A program made the translations under genes and the position numbers. DNA of 64,000 nt from Aminivibrio pyruvatiphilus (GTDB lineage Bacteria > Synergistota > Synergistia > Synergistales > Aminobacteriaceae): positions 62,001-126,000 of the forward strand of contig NZ_SORI01000002.1 of the NCBI RefSeq assembly GCF_004366815.1, in the 5' to 3' direction. The notes beneath the pieces are model-generated. The model ran no database searches and had not been told where the DNA came from. It was given only the letters and a program-made list of their open reading frames with translations. Positions 1 to 8,386 of the stretch are shown here, piece after piece (within the stretch, counting starts at the first letter, position 1; each line of letters opens with the position of its first letter).

Positions 1-472
1 TGATCTCGGAATACTGGACGCTGGAAGGCTGCATAAGGAACATGGCCGCCTGGGGCTTGCCGTCCTCTCCGACGGTGACCCGCGGGTCGATGAAGCTGCC
101 GACCACCGGCACGCCCGCCTTGCCGGCGATGGGGGCGAGGGCAAGGCCGATGTTGCTGACGGGGGGTCCGACGACCGCCACGGCACCGGAACTCACGAGG
201 CTGTTATATCCCTTGATGGCTTCCTGGACGTTGGCCTTCGTGTCCATGGTGACGAGCTTCAGCATGGCGCCGTCGATGCCGCCGGCCGCGTTGATCTTCT
301 CGATGGCGATCTCGGCGCCCCTGGTCACCGCGTTCCCCCACACCGACGTGGGGCCGCTGATATCCTGCATATTGCCGATCAGAATCTCCTTCGCCGACGC
401 CGCTCCGGCAAAACCGGCCAGCACTGCGACGAGCACCGCACAGAACAACCACTTTCCCATTCCGTTCTTCAT
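1..472 (-). CDS. Branched-chain amino acid-type ABC transporter substrate-binding protein (partial)
   Basis: Only the first ~157 residues are inside the window; the gene runs off the left edge. The protein begins with a lysine-poor but clear signal peptide (hydrophobic stretch WLFCAVLVAVLAGFAG followed by an AASA-type cleavage site). The mature part starts EILIGNMQDISGPTSVWG and continues with a GAEIAIEKINAAGGIDG stretch, the hallmark of type I periplasmic binding proteins of the LivJ/LivK class (Peripla_BP_6). It would bind a small amino acid or amide outside the membrane and deliver it to a Liv-type ABC permease beyond the window. The ATG is preceded by GGAGGG nine bases upstream. It lies 30 bases after the OYE-like gene in the same direction, so it is probably co-transcribed with it. 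Ligand unknown. Confidence 0.88.
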   Translation of the reverse strand, partial: MKNGMGKWLFCAVLVAVLAGFAGAASAKEILIGNMQDISGPTSVWGNAVTRGAEIAIEKINAAGGIDGAMLKLVTMDTKANVQEAIKGYNSLVSSGAVAVVGPPVSNIGLALAPIAGKAGVPVVGSFIDPRVTVGEDGKPQAAMFLMQPSSVQYSEI

Positions 473-502
473 GCCATTGTTCCCTCCAATGTGAATATGT
501 TT

Positions 503-1858
503 TCAGTGCGTTTTCCGGGAAGCCCTGTGCTCCTTCAGAATGGGGCCGTAGACATCCCGGTCTTTCGCGTAGCACCCGGTGGGACCTCCCTGGGACATGA
601 CCTCGCTGCACAAACTGCACGAAACGCACACCTTCTTCGGATCGACCGCCCCCTTCTCCAGCACGTCTTTCGGCAGACCGGGGTACGCAAACCCCGTCCG
701 CCCGAACCCCGCAAGCGTTACAGCCCTCCGCGCCACGTTGGCGGCGGCGGCAAAAACTCCGAACTGGCGAAGCCACGTATACCCCGGGCCGGTCACCGGA
801 AGATCCCGGTATTCCCGCTGCACCTTCTCCGTCAGGGAGAAGAGGCGGGCGACGCCTTCTAGGGGGTGCTCCGGCGCTTCGATGTTCCCCGGAATGAGCC
901 GGTCGAAGGGACGCACGAGCCAGGGATTATAGTAGGGGGTTCCGGTGGAAGTGGTCAGCAGGTTCAGGCCGAGTTCCCTCAGAATGCCGACAAGCTTCAG
1001 GGGTTCGGTCATATCGGGGGCAGGCGGATCGGACCGGTCGCAGCCCCAGCCGTAGGGGTACGGAAAACCGTCGAAGAGATTCATGCGGCTGGTTACGAGG
1101 AAAGAAGGGTTCTTCACGGCCGACCGAATGCGTTCCGTCATCTCCCGCAGGAAACGGGTCCTGCCCTCAAAGCCGCCGCCGAATTTTCCGGGGCGCAGGT
1201 GAGCCGCGAGAAGCTCTGAACCGAGATAGCGATGGCAGCTCTTGATGTCGATACCGTCGAAACCTATTTTTTCCGCCCGGACCGCCGCCTCGGTCATGCG
1301 GTCCTGCACCGCTTCGATGTCGGCATCGGAAAGGGGCGCCACATCCCCGGGGACCTTTGCACGCCGGTCGAGCAGCTCATAGGGGACGGTCAGGCCCGGA
1401 GTCGTTCCCGTGGCGTGGCGGTACCGGCCTGCGTCCTGAAGCTGGAGAAGGCACAGGGGAGAGTGGGAAGGACCGAGGGATTCGCGGGCGGCCGAGCGGG
1501 TCGCTTCAAGAAGAGAGGCGATCGCCTTCTCCGTGGATGCCTCGATGCACATCTGGCGGTCGCTGCTGCGGCCTCCCTGCCAGACGGCGCAGGCTTCGAA
1601 CTGGATCAGCCCCCACCCGCCGGCGCCGTAGCGCCGGTAGCGTCGGAACGTGAACTCACCGGGCGAGCCGTCGGGAAGGGAATCGCGCCCCTCCATGGGA
1701 AGAGTCGAAAAACGGTTGGGAATGGTCCGGTCTCCTGCCGCCGCAGGTGCGGCAAGGACGGAAAGATCTTCACTGAAGGAAATGTCGAGACCGAGCGTTT
1801 CGATTTTTTGACTGAGCTCGTCAAGCGTGGCGAAGCTGAAAGATTCGTACTGTGCCAT
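503..1858 (-). CDS. Old yellow enzyme / 2,4-dienoyl-CoA reductase-type NADH:flavin oxidoreductase
   Basis: 451-aa protein resembling the TIM-barrel half of the OYE/2,4-dienoyl-CoA reductase family, which reduces activated C=C bonds with FMN and NAD(P)H. Barrel motifs are visible: TLPMEGRD near the N-terminus, then FDGIDIKSCHRYLGSELL at the position where family members have the DGVEIH..HGYL active-site strand, and RFLREMTERIR. At the C-terminus C411, C414, C417 and C429 form the 4Fe-4S pattern typical of the dienoyl-CoA reductase branch, but the protein ends there, so the C-terminal Rossmann domain of full-length enzymes (~670 aa) is absent. It is transcribed with the downstream Liv-type binding protein. 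A palindromic operator sits just upstream. Substrate unknown; family assignment is firm, function is not. Confidence 0.82.
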   Translation of the reverse strand: MAQYESFSFATLDELSQKIETLGLDISFSEDLSVLAAPAAAGDRTIPNRFSTLPMEGRDSLPDGSPGEFTFRRYRRYGAGGWGLIQFEACAVWQGGRSSDRQMCIEASTEKAIASLLEATRSAARESLGPSHSPLCLLQLQDAGRYRHATGTTPGLTVPYELLDRRAKVPGDVAPLSDADIEAVQDRMTEAAVRAEKIGFDGIDIKSCHRYLGSELLAAHLRPGKFGGGFEGRTRFLREMTERIRSAVKNPSFLVTSRMNLFDGFPYPYGWGCDRSDPPAPDMTEPLKLVGILRELGLNLLTTSTGTPYYNPWLVRPFDRLIPGNIEAPEHPLEGVARLFSLTEKVQREYRDLPVTGPGYTWLRQFGVFAAAANVARRAVTLAGFGRTGFAYPGLPKDVLEKGAVDPKKVCVSCSLCSEVMSQGGPTGCYAKDRDVYGPILKEHRASRKTH

Positions 1859-1914
1859 GGGCCTCCCTCTCGCTTACGGCGCTTCCTATACGGAGACGCC
1901 GGGGTAAATTCATG

Positions 1915-1955
1915 GGTTGACCAAGGACAACCAAACAACTGACGAAATTATATCA
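1915..1955 (-). promoter_or_regulatory. Promoter with extended -10 and GntR-type operator for the OYE-like gene
   Basis: On the minus strand TGATATAAT (1955-1947) is a perfect extended -10 box. Immediately downstream, at about +8 to +25, lies the near-palindrome GGTTGTCCTTGGTCAACC (1932-1915). It differs at only two of 18 positions from the perfect palindrome at 2843-2860, on the other side of the GntR-family gene. A repressor bound here would block early transcription. The promoter and the repeat are seen directly; binding by the neighbouring regulator is inferred. Confidence 0.6.
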
Positions 1956-2015
1956 TTTGGGCTTCCGGCTGGGAAGCCCTGTCCCGGAACGTCAGTTTCC
2001 TTCTCCCCGCCCTTT

Positions 2016-2759
2016 TTAGCCGGCGGGAAAACCCAAAAGGGCAGACTCCCTGTCCTGGCAGAGCTTCTCAAGGTTGGCCGCGGAAATTTCCAGGTGCTTC
2101 CGCATGGCCTCCCGGGCTCCTGCCTCGTCCCGTTCCCTGATGGCCCGGACGATCTGTTCGTGCTCTCCCAGAATCCGTTCCGGCCACTGGGGCCGGGGCG
2201 TCGTCAGGCCGTTTCTGTTCAGCGATTCCATAGCCCGTTCGATGATCGAGGAGAGGCCCTCGTGCATCCTGATGAGCACCTCGTTGTGGGAGGCGGCGAT
2301 GACGATGCGGTGGAAGATATCGTTCCAGTGTGCTCCCTCGCGGCCCGCCTCGGGGCCTTCCGCGGCGAAGATTCGGGAGAACTGGGCCAGGCATTCGTTC
2401 ATTTTCGCGAGGTCTGCGTCCGTCCTGTTGAGCGCAGCCAGTCCCGCAGCCGGACTTTCCATCATGATGCGAACCTGGAAGACCTTGGGAATGACGTCCG
2501 CCGGCCACGTGGCGTACAGGTCAAGGCTCTGGGTAAGCCTGCCCATGCCGGGGTCCTTCACGAAAAGCCCCTGCTTTCCCCGGACCTCGATAATCCCCAG
2601 GGTCTCCAGCACGATGAGGGCCTCCCGCATGGAGGTCCTGCTGGTGGTCATGAGCGCGGCCATTTCACGCTCGGTTGGAAGCTTGCCATCATTGACGATG
2701 GAGCCGTCCTTGATGGCGGCGTACACCTTCTCCACGAGAACTCTTCTCGACTCGTTCAT
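2016..2759 (-). CDS. GntR-family transcriptional regulator, FadR/FCD subfamily
   Basis: 247-aa regulator. The N-terminal ~75 residues form a winged helix-turn-helix of the GntR family (KLPTEREMAALMTTSRTSMREALIVLETLGIIEVRGKQGLFV). The remaining ~160 residues are an all-helical FCD ligand-binding domain with the expected metal-ligand region (HWNDIFHRIVIAASHN ... EHEQIVRAIRERD). Such proteins usually repress catabolic genes and are released by a small carboxylic acid or sugar acid. It sits between the OYE-Liv genes (same strand, downstream) and the divergent cupin-SDR-flavoprotein operon. Matching 18-bp palindromes on both sides suggest that it controls both units and itself. Start is an ATG; the inducer is unknown. 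Confidence 0.9.
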   Translation of the reverse strand: MNESRRVLVEKVYAAIKDGSIVNDGKLPTEREMAALMTTSRTSMREALIVLETLGIIEVRGKQGLFVKDPGMGRLTQSLDLYATWPADVIPKVFQVRIMMESPAAGLAALNRTDADLAKMNECLAQFSRIFAAEGPEAGREGAHWNDIFHRIVIAASHNEVLIRMHEGLSSIIERAMESLNRNGLTTPRPQWPERILGEHEQIVRAIRERDEAGAREAMRKHLEISAANLEKLCQDRESALLGFPAG

Positions 2760-2842
2760 GTGTTTTCTCCGCTCCCGGTACCCGTCGTCCGGTTCGAAAT
2801 GCTATCATAAGGGCAGGACAGACGGGTAATGGTCCTGATTAC

Positions 2843-2860
2843 GGTTGTCCATGGACAACC
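2843..2860. promoter_or_regulatory. Perfect 18-bp palindrome, probable operator of the adjacent GntR regulator
   Basis: The sequence GGTTGTCCATGGACAACC is its own reverse complement. It lies between the divergent GntR gene and the cupin gene, next to a TATACA -10-like element at 2865-2870. A second copy with two changes lies at 1915-1932. A TTGTCC...GGACAA architecture is reasonable for an FCD-type GntR dimer site. Confidence 0.62.
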
Positions 2861-2898
2861 GCATTATACACGACAACCCCTTCTTTTGAGGAGGCGAC

Positions 2899-3279
2899 TT
2901 GGGAATGCAGAGGATTCACATTGACGATGCGGAGGGAACGCTCTTCCCTGCCGGACGCAGAACCCGGGTGCTTGTCGGGAAGGACAGCCCCCTCCAGGCA
3001 AAGGGCTTCGTGATGGGGCGCGTCCGTATCTTTCCGGGAGGGAGCATCCCCCCGCACGAGCATTTCAACGAGGAGATCTACCACATCCTCTCCGGCTCCG
3101 GGGAGATGGAGGCGGGCAACGAGACGGAGACCGTCCGCGCAGGCGACACGGTCTACCTTGACCCGAACATTCCCCACACGCTCCGCAATACCGGCGGATC
3201 GGACATGGAAATCCTGTTCGTCTACTCACCCGCGGGCGTGGTGGAACACTGGCAGGAGGAGCTTGAGGGAAAGCGCTGA
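2899..3279 (+). CDS. Small cupin-domain protein
   Basis: 126-aa single-domain cupin. Motif 1 is visible as G(X)5HEHFNEEIYHILSGSGE, giving the metal-binding HxH and Glu, and motif 2 as AGDTVYLDPNIPHTLRN. Small cupins of this kind are sugar-acid isomerases, dioxygenases or ligand sensors; this one cannot be assigned. It opens a plus-strand operon with the SDR and flavoprotein genes and has the palindromic operator just upstream. A GAGGAGG ribosome-binding site ends at 2894. Initiation may be at the TTG at 2899 (4-base spacing) or the ATG at 2905 (10-base spacing); the latter gives 124 aa. Confidence 0.85.
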   Translation: MGMQRIHIDDAEGTLFPAGRRTRVLVGKDSPLQAKGFVMGRVRIFPGGSIPPHEHFNEEIYHILSGSGEMEAGNETETVRAGDTVYLDPNIPHTLRNTGGSDMEILFVYSPAGVVEHWQEELEGKR

Positions 3280-3317
3280 AAGCATCCTCCCGACAACATG
3301 AAAGGAGACTCGATATC

Positions 3318-4097
3318 ATGACCCAAAAAGTCATCCTGGTGACGGGTTCCTCCCGCGGCATCGGCCTGGGGGTGCTGAAAAAGCACGCGGCCCTGGGATA
3401 TGCCGTGGTGATGAGCAGCTCCTCCGGCGGGGAAAAGGCGGCGGAGGCCATGGAAGAGCTCAAGGCGTACGGCGTTCCGGCCGCCTACGTGAAGTGCGAC
3501 ATCTCGAAGAGCGCCGACAGGCAGGCGGCCCTCGACTTCGTCCTCGGCCGGCACGGGCGGATCGACGTCCTGGTGAACAACGCGGGCGTCGCCCCCCTGG
3601 CCCGGATGAATATCCTGGAAACCACCGAAGAAAGCTTCGACCGCCTGATGGACATCAACCTGAAGGGAACCTTCTTCATGAACCAGCTTTTTGCCAACGC
3701 CATGATCTCCCTCCAGCAGCAGGGGCTTCCGGACTACTCCCCCAGGATCATCAACATCGGCTCCATTTCCGCCTACACGGCTTCCACGAACAGGGGAGAA
3801 TACTGCATCTCCAAGGCCGGCATCGCCATGGTGACGGCCCTCTTCGCCGCCGAACTCGGGGGGCACGGCATCCCCGTCTTCGAGATACGGCCCGGCATCA
3901 CAAAGACCGACATGACCAGGACCGTGGAGGGCAAGTACAACAAGTTCATCTTCGAGGACGACGGCATACCCACAAAACGCTGGGGCCTGCCCGAGGACAT
4001 CGGGGAAGCGGCGGCAGCCCTCTCGGGCGGCGCGTTCGACTACTCCACCGGCCAGGTGATCAACGTGGACGGCGGCTTCCACATCCGGAGGCTCTAG
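3318..4097 (+). CDS. Short-chain dehydrogenase/reductase (SDR), FabG-like
   Basis: 259-aa classical SDR. The NAD(P) site TGSSRGIG is at residues ~9-16, the structural NNAG motif near residue 91, and the active site is Ser...Tyr162-x3-Lys166 (EYCISKAG). The C-terminal STGQVINVDGGF is the typical SDR tail. It probably oxidises or reduces a hydroxy/keto group on a small acid or polyol. It is followed four bases later by the flavoprotein gene, so the two are likely to act in one pathway with the cupin. The gene name fabG is not justified because the context is catabolic. Confidence 0.9.
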   Translation: MTQKVILVTGSSRGIGLGVLKKHAALGYAVVMSSSSGGEKAAEAMEELKAYGVPAAYVKCDISKSADRQAALDFVLGRHGRIDVLVNNAGVAPLARMNILETTEESFDRLMDINLKGTFFMNQLFANAMISLQQQGLPDYSPRIINIGSISAYTASTNRGEYCISKAGIAMVTALFAAELGGHGIPVFEIRPGITKTDMTRTVEGKYNKFIFEDDGIPTKRWGLPEDIGEAAAALSGGAFDYSTGQVINVDGGFHIRRL

Positions 4098-4101
4098 GGC
4101 C

Positions 4102-6138
4102 ATGCCCCGCTCCAGCGGCCGGGAGCCCCGGCGAAACATCATCACCGTCGCGGGGCTCGATCTGCCGGTATACAGCTTCAACACCGTCGTCGTCGGCACG
4201 GGGTGCGCCGGGTACAACGCCGCGGACACCCTCTTTTCACTGGGCCGGGAGGATGTGGCCATGGTCACCGAAGGGGTGAACATGGGAACATCCCGGAACA
4301 CCGGTTCGGACAAGCAGACCTACTACAAGCTCACCCTCTCCGGGAGCGAGCCCGACTCCGTCCGCAGCATGGCGGAGACCCTCTTCTCCGGCGGGTCCAT
4401 GCACGGGGACATCGCCCTCGTCGAAGCGGCCATGAGCGCCCGGGGCTTCTTCAAGCTCGTCAGCCTCGGCGTTCCCTTCCCCCACAACGGCTTCGGCGAA
4501 TACGTCGGCTACAAGACTGACCACGACCCGCGGCAGCGGGCCACCTCCTGCGGCCCCCTCACCTCCCGCCTGATGACCGAGCATCTCCAGAAGAGCGTGG
4601 AACAGAAAGGAATACCCGTCTTCGACGGTTTCCGCGTCGTCGCCATCCTCACGGAAGGAGAACCGAAGCGGGCCGTCGGCCTTGTCGCCCTGGACACATC
4701 ATCCTTCGACGAAACCACCTTCGGCCTCACGGTCTTCAACTGCACCAACATCGTATACGCCGTCGGGGGCCCCTCCGGAATATACCGCTCCTCCGTCTAC
4801 CCCGGAAGCCAGACCTGCGCCACCGGCATCGCCCTGGAGGCGGGCGCGCGGGGCATCAATCTCACCGAGTCCCAGTACGGCATCGCTTCCACGAAATTCC
4901 GGTGGAACCTCTCCGGCACCTACCAGCAGGTGATCCCCACCTACATCTCCACCGACCGGGACGGAGGCGGCGCCCGGGAATTCCTCGGCGACTACTTCGA
5001 GACACCCGGCGACATGATGAACGCCACGTTCCTGAAAGGATACCAGTGGCCCTTCGACCCCCGAAAACTCCACAAGGGAGGCTCCTCCATCGTCGACATG
5101 GCCGTCTTTACCGAGACGCGCGTCAAGGGACGGCGGGTCTTCCTCGACTTCCGGGTCAACCCCGCGGAGGGGGGCGACGAAAAAGGCCTCAGGATCGGGC
5201 TGCTGAACGACGTCACCCGGGAATACCTCGAAAAATCCCATGCCCTGCTCGACACGCCGCTGAACCGGCTGCTGAAGATGAATCCACTCGCGTACAGGCT
5301 CTACCTCGACAACGGCATCGACCTGAAAAACGAACGGCTCGAGATCGACGTCTGCGCCCAGCACAACAACGGCGGCCTCGCAGGAAACCTCTGGTGGGAG
5401 AGCAACCTGAAACATTTCTTCCCCGTGGGGGAAGTCAACGGAACCTTCGGCGTCTACCGCCCCGGAGGCTCGGCCCTCAACTCCACCCAGACGGGCAGCA
5501 CCCGGGCCGCCCAGTTCATTGCCGCCAGGTACGGCGAAGAGCCCCTGGATATCGGCTCCCTGGCCAAGGCGGCGGAACCGGCCATGGAAAAGGTCATCGG
5601 GCTGGCAAAAACCTTCCGGGAAAACGCGGGCCGCGCCGGGGCATCGGAACCGCTTGCCCTCCGGGAACGGTTCCAGCGGAGGATGGACGCATGCGGCGCC
5701 ATGATCCGGCCTGCCGGTACCGTCAGGAAGGCCATCGGGGAATGCCGCCGCGACCTCGAATCCCTGGCTTCCGAGACCGGGGCAGGCGACGCCCGCCAGA
5801 TGGCTGCGGCCTTCATCAACCGCGACATCCTGCTGACCCAGCTCGCCTATCTCTCCGCCATCGACGAGTACATCCGCAAGGGGGGCAAAAGCCGGGGATC
5901 GTACCTCATCTGCGGTGAAGAGGGGCTCGCCGCCGACGCGGACGTCTGCGCCGCCGGAGGTGTCCCCGTCGAACTGGACGAAGGCGCCTTCTCCGACCGG
6001 GTCTGCGAAACCGCGCTGGACGCCGGTACGATGCAGTGCAGCTTTGAATGGAAGCCCGTCCGGCCCATTCCTTCGAACTACGACGACTGGTTCGAAAACG
6101 TGTACAACGCCTATGTCCGGGGAGAGATCGTGAAGTAG
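4102..6138 (+). CDS. FAD-dependent oxidoreductase, fumarate reductase/succinate dehydrogenase flavoprotein-like
   Basis: 678-aa flavoprotein. The dinucleotide-binding fold starts at about residue 28 (NTVVVGTGCAGYNAADTL), a GxGxxG motif with Ala in place of the second-last usual spacing residue. The C-terminal FAD-binding end is recognisable as HNNGGLAGNLWWES...FFPVGEVNGTFGVYRPGGSALNSTQTGSTRAAQFIAARY, matching the H..GG...L.A.GE...G...G.NR/S pattern of FrdA/SdhA/L-aspartate oxidase. No signal peptide is seen, so it is cytoplasmic unless partnered. It ends the cupin-SDR operon and is followed by a strong terminator. It could oxidise an alpha-hydroxy or amino acid or reduce an enoate; the substrate is unknown. 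Confidence 0.82.
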   Translation: MPRSSGREPRRNIITVAGLDLPVYSFNTVVVGTGCAGYNAADTLFSLGREDVAMVTEGVNMGTSRNTGSDKQTYYKLTLSGSEPDSVRSMAETLFSGGSMHGDIALVEAAMSARGFFKLVSLGVPFPHNGFGEYVGYKTDHDPRQRATSCGPLTSRLMTEHLQKSVEQKGIPVFDGFRVVAILTEGEPKRAVGLVALDTSSFDETTFGLTVFNCTNIVYAVGGPSGIYRSSVYPGSQTCATGIALEAGARGINLTESQYGIASTKFRWNLSGTYQQVIPTYISTDRDGGGAREFLGDYFETPGDMMNATFLKGYQWPFDPRKLHKGGSSIVDMAVFTETRVKGRRVFLDFRVNPAEGGDEKGLRIGLLNDVTREYLEKSHALLDTPLNRLLKMNPLAYRLYLDNGIDLKNERLEIDVCAQHNNGGLAGNLWWESNLKHFFPVGEVNGTFGVYRPGGSALNSTQTGSTRAAQFIAARYGEEPLDIGSLAKAAEPAMEKVIGLAKTFRENAGRAGASEPLALRERFQRRMDACGAMIRPAGTVRKAIGECRRDLESLASETGAGDARQMAAAFINRDILLTQLAYLSAIDEYIRKGGKSRGSYLICGEEGLAADADVCAAGGVPVELDEGAFSDRVCETALDAGTMQCSFEWKPVRPIPSNYDDWFENVYNAYVRGEIVK

Positions 6139-6171
6139 GGAAAAATCAATAAGCGCCAAAGCATAACGACA

Positions 6172-6209
6172 ACACGGGCCTTCCCGTTTCCGGGGGCCCG
6201 TGTTTTTTT
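6172..6209 (+). terminator. Rho-independent terminator after the flavoprotein gene
   Basis: Stem ACACGGGCC (6172-6180) / GGCCCGTGT (6195-6203) with a GC-rich loop, followed by a run of seven T. It closes the cupin-SDR-flavoprotein operon. Confidence 0.88.
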
Positions 6210-6328
6210 CGGCCTGTATTCCGGGGAGCGCCGGAACGGATTTCTAACGGCCAGGCCTTGTTCCTGACCGCACATTTCCTTCTTTCCGCTGGAGACAGTC
6301 CGGCCGGAGATCCCCTCACCTCATCCCG

Positions 6329-7306
6329 TCATGAAGCCGGATGTTCCTTGTTTGCCCGGGGGTTCACCACGTACCGCACTTCTTCACCCCGGGCGAGACG
6401 GAGGATATTGTCCGCGATCATGGGAATCATCGCGTCCGCCAGGTCGGAAGTAGCCCCGCCGATATGGGGGGTGATGATGATATTGGGCTGCCGGAGCATG
6501 GGGTGATCAGGGCTCAGGGGCTCCCGCTCCGGGCAGTCCAGGCCGGCGCCCGCAATCCGTTTCTCCAGGACTGCCGCAAGAAGGGCATCGTCGTCGATCA
6601 GCCCGCCCCGGGCCGTGTTGATGACGAAGGCTCCGGGCTTGAGCATGGCCAGTTTTTCCGCGTCCAGCAGATGGCGCGTCTCTTCCGTCAGGGGAACGTG
6701 GAGGCTCACCACGTCGCTTGTCCTCAGAAGTTCCTCAAGGGGGACGTAGGCCATCCCGCACTCCCTTTCGAGCTGCTCCGGAAGGCGGAACGTGTCGTAA
6801 TACCGCACCGAGGCTCCGAAGGCCTGCACTTTCGCCGCAACCTGCCGTCCGATATTGCCCCCGCCGATGAGGCCGACGATTTTTTTGTTGAGGGTGAAGG
6901 TCTGGTCCAGAAACATGGTCCTGCTCCAGACGCCCGAAGCTATGCTCCTTGTGTGGGCCTGGAGGTTCCTGCCCAGGGCGAGCATGAGAAGCAGTGCAAG
7001 TTCGGAGACGGCGTAGGCGTTTGCTCCGGGAGTATTGGCCACGAGCACGCCGTGTTCCGTGGCGGCCTCCACGTCGACTGAATCGACCCCTGCCCCCCAC
7101 CGGTGAATCAGCCTGAGCTTCCCGTTGTTTTCGATGGTGTTCCTGTAGGCCTTGAAGATGCGCAGCACGATGACTTCGGCATCGGAGAGCTCTTCGTATT
7201 CTTTCTGGCCGGTGACCGGCACCAGTTCAAATTCCTTCCCCGGCAGTATTTCCCTGAACTTTTCCAGGGTTCCCGCGGGGTACTCCCCTGCAAACACGAT
7301 TTTCAC
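6329..7306 (-). CDS. D-2-hydroxyacid dehydrogenase family protein (phosphoglycerate-dehydrogenase-like)
   Basis: 325-aa NAD-dependent D-isomer 2-hydroxyacid dehydrogenase. Visible are the NAD-binding signature (KIVGLIGGGNIGRQVAAKVQAFG), the catalytic Arg region (INTARGGLIDDDALLAAVLEKR) and a C-terminal HIGG in ITPHIGGAT carrying the catalytic His. There is no C-terminal ACT domain, so it is not a full regulated SerA. It interconverts a D-2-hydroxy acid and its 2-oxo acid. The gene starts at a GTG. It is the last gene of an operon with a DmpG-like aldolase, an Ldh2-type dehydrogenase and a TTT transporter, which points to catabolism of an imported hydroxy acid, not serine synthesis. Confidence 0.88.
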   Translation of the reverse strand: MKIVFAGEYPAGTLEKFREILPGKEFELVPVTGQKEYEELSDAEVIVLRIFKAYRNTIENNGKLRLIHRWGAGVDSVDVEAATEHGVLVANTPGANAYAVSELALLLMLALGRNLQAHTRSIASGVWSRTMFLDQTFTLNKKIVGLIGGGNIGRQVAAKVQAFGASVRYYDTFRLPEQLERECGMAYVPLEELLRTSDVVSLHVPLTEETRHLLDAEKLAMLKPGAFVINTARGGLIDDDALLAAVLEKRIAGAGLDCPEREPLSPDHPMLRQPNIIITPHIGGATSDLADAMIPMIADNILRLARGEEVRYVVNPRANKEHPAS

Positions 7307-7336
7307 GGCCTGCCCGTCTCCTTTCGGACGCCCCGT

Positions 7337-8326
7337 CTACAGGGCATCAGCCGCGGCCCGGATCTCATCCTCCGACGGCGATTTCTGGTTTTTGCCGGTG
7401 ACCACGGCTATCAGCCGGAGCAGGTCGACGTTTTTCTCCCGGGCTATATCGCGGAAAAGCTTCAGGAACCCCGAATGACAGCCCGAATACCCCAGGATGA
7501 GGTCGAGGGGGGGTATGGCCGTGTGATAGCCGTGCCGCTCCATGGCCGGGATCAGCCGGTCCTCGAGGAAACGAAGAAGGCCGAAGAGGTTCACTTCGGG
7601 CAGTTTGCCGTCCCGCTGCAGCACCGCCGCAATAACCTCTGTGGGGGTGTTTCCGGCACTGCGGGCCATTCCCAGCAGCCCGCAGTCTATAAGCTCCGCT
7701 CCGCTCCCGACGGCGGCCAGCACATTCGCCACGGAGAGCCCCAGGTTGTTGTGCCCGTGAAAACCTACGGGAATTCCCACCGCATTCACCAGGGCTTCTG
7801 TATAGCGGGATGTCTGGTCAGGGGTCATGAAACCCGCAGAGTCCATAATGGTAATTTCATGAACTCCCGCGTCTTCGAGTTTTCTGGATTCCTCGGCCAG
7901 AGCGGCAGGGGAAACAATGTAGGCCTTCATGAGGGAGTAGTACACCTTCATACCGTGGCGTGCCACAATCCTGACCGCATCCATGGCAATGGCCGAGTCC
8001 CCGGCATCCGCCCCCACCCGCAGGAAGGCCAGCCCCTTTTCGGCAGCGAGCACCACATTCTGCTCCCTGTAGCGCTTCGCGTTGAGGAACATTCCTATTT
8101 CTGCCTTACCGAGATAGGGCTGGACCAGGTCAAGGTACTCCAGGTCCGTGAGGGGGGCAATGGAGTTGGACACTTCATAGGCCCCTATGCCACCCGCATT
8201 TCCGTATTCAATAGCGGTAATCCCGTTTTCGATCAGGCCCTGCAGCATCATCTCCGTCAGGTCCGCGGGAAACCCTTTCCCGAGAACATTTGCACCGTCA
8301 CGCAGCGTACAGTCGAAAAGCTTCAC
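7337..8326 (-). CDS. HMG-CoA lyase-like aldolase, 4-hydroxy-2-oxovalerate aldolase (DmpG)-like
   Basis: 329-aa DRE-TIM metallolyase. The N-terminus MKLFDCTLRDGANVLG carries the family (D)xTLRDG motif, and the divalent-metal motif GFHGHNNLGLSVAN is intact, with CGLLGMARSAGNTPTE further on as in DmpG. This family cleaves 4-hydroxy-2-oxo acids to pyruvate and an aldehyde, or joins acyl-CoA with 2-oxo acids. No partner acylating aldehyde dehydrogenase (DmpF) is beside it. Instead it lies between two dehydrogenases that could supply the 2-oxo substrate. Start is GTG with GGAGTG eight bases upstream. Substrate unproven. Confidence 0.82.
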   Translation of the reverse strand: MKLFDCTLRDGANVLGKGFPADLTEMMLQGLIENGITAIEYGNAGGIGAYEVSNSIAPLTDLEYLDLVQPYLGKAEIGMFLNAKRYREQNVVLAAEKGLAFLRVGADAGDSAIAMDAVRIVARHGMKVYYSLMKAYIVSPAALAEESRKLEDAGVHEITIMDSAGFMTPDQTSRYTEALVNAVGIPVGFHGHNNLGLSVANVLAAVGSGAELIDCGLLGMARSAGNTPTEVIAAVLQRDGKLPEVNLFGLLRFLEDRLIPAMERHGYHTAIPPLDLILGYSGCHSGFLKLFRDIAREKNVDLLRLIAVVTGKNQKSPSEDEIRAAADAL

Positions 8327-8386
8327 TAAATTTCACTCCCTTTTCAGTATCAGTGCCAAGAGCCTTCACTCGCCCCATTCCCCGGG

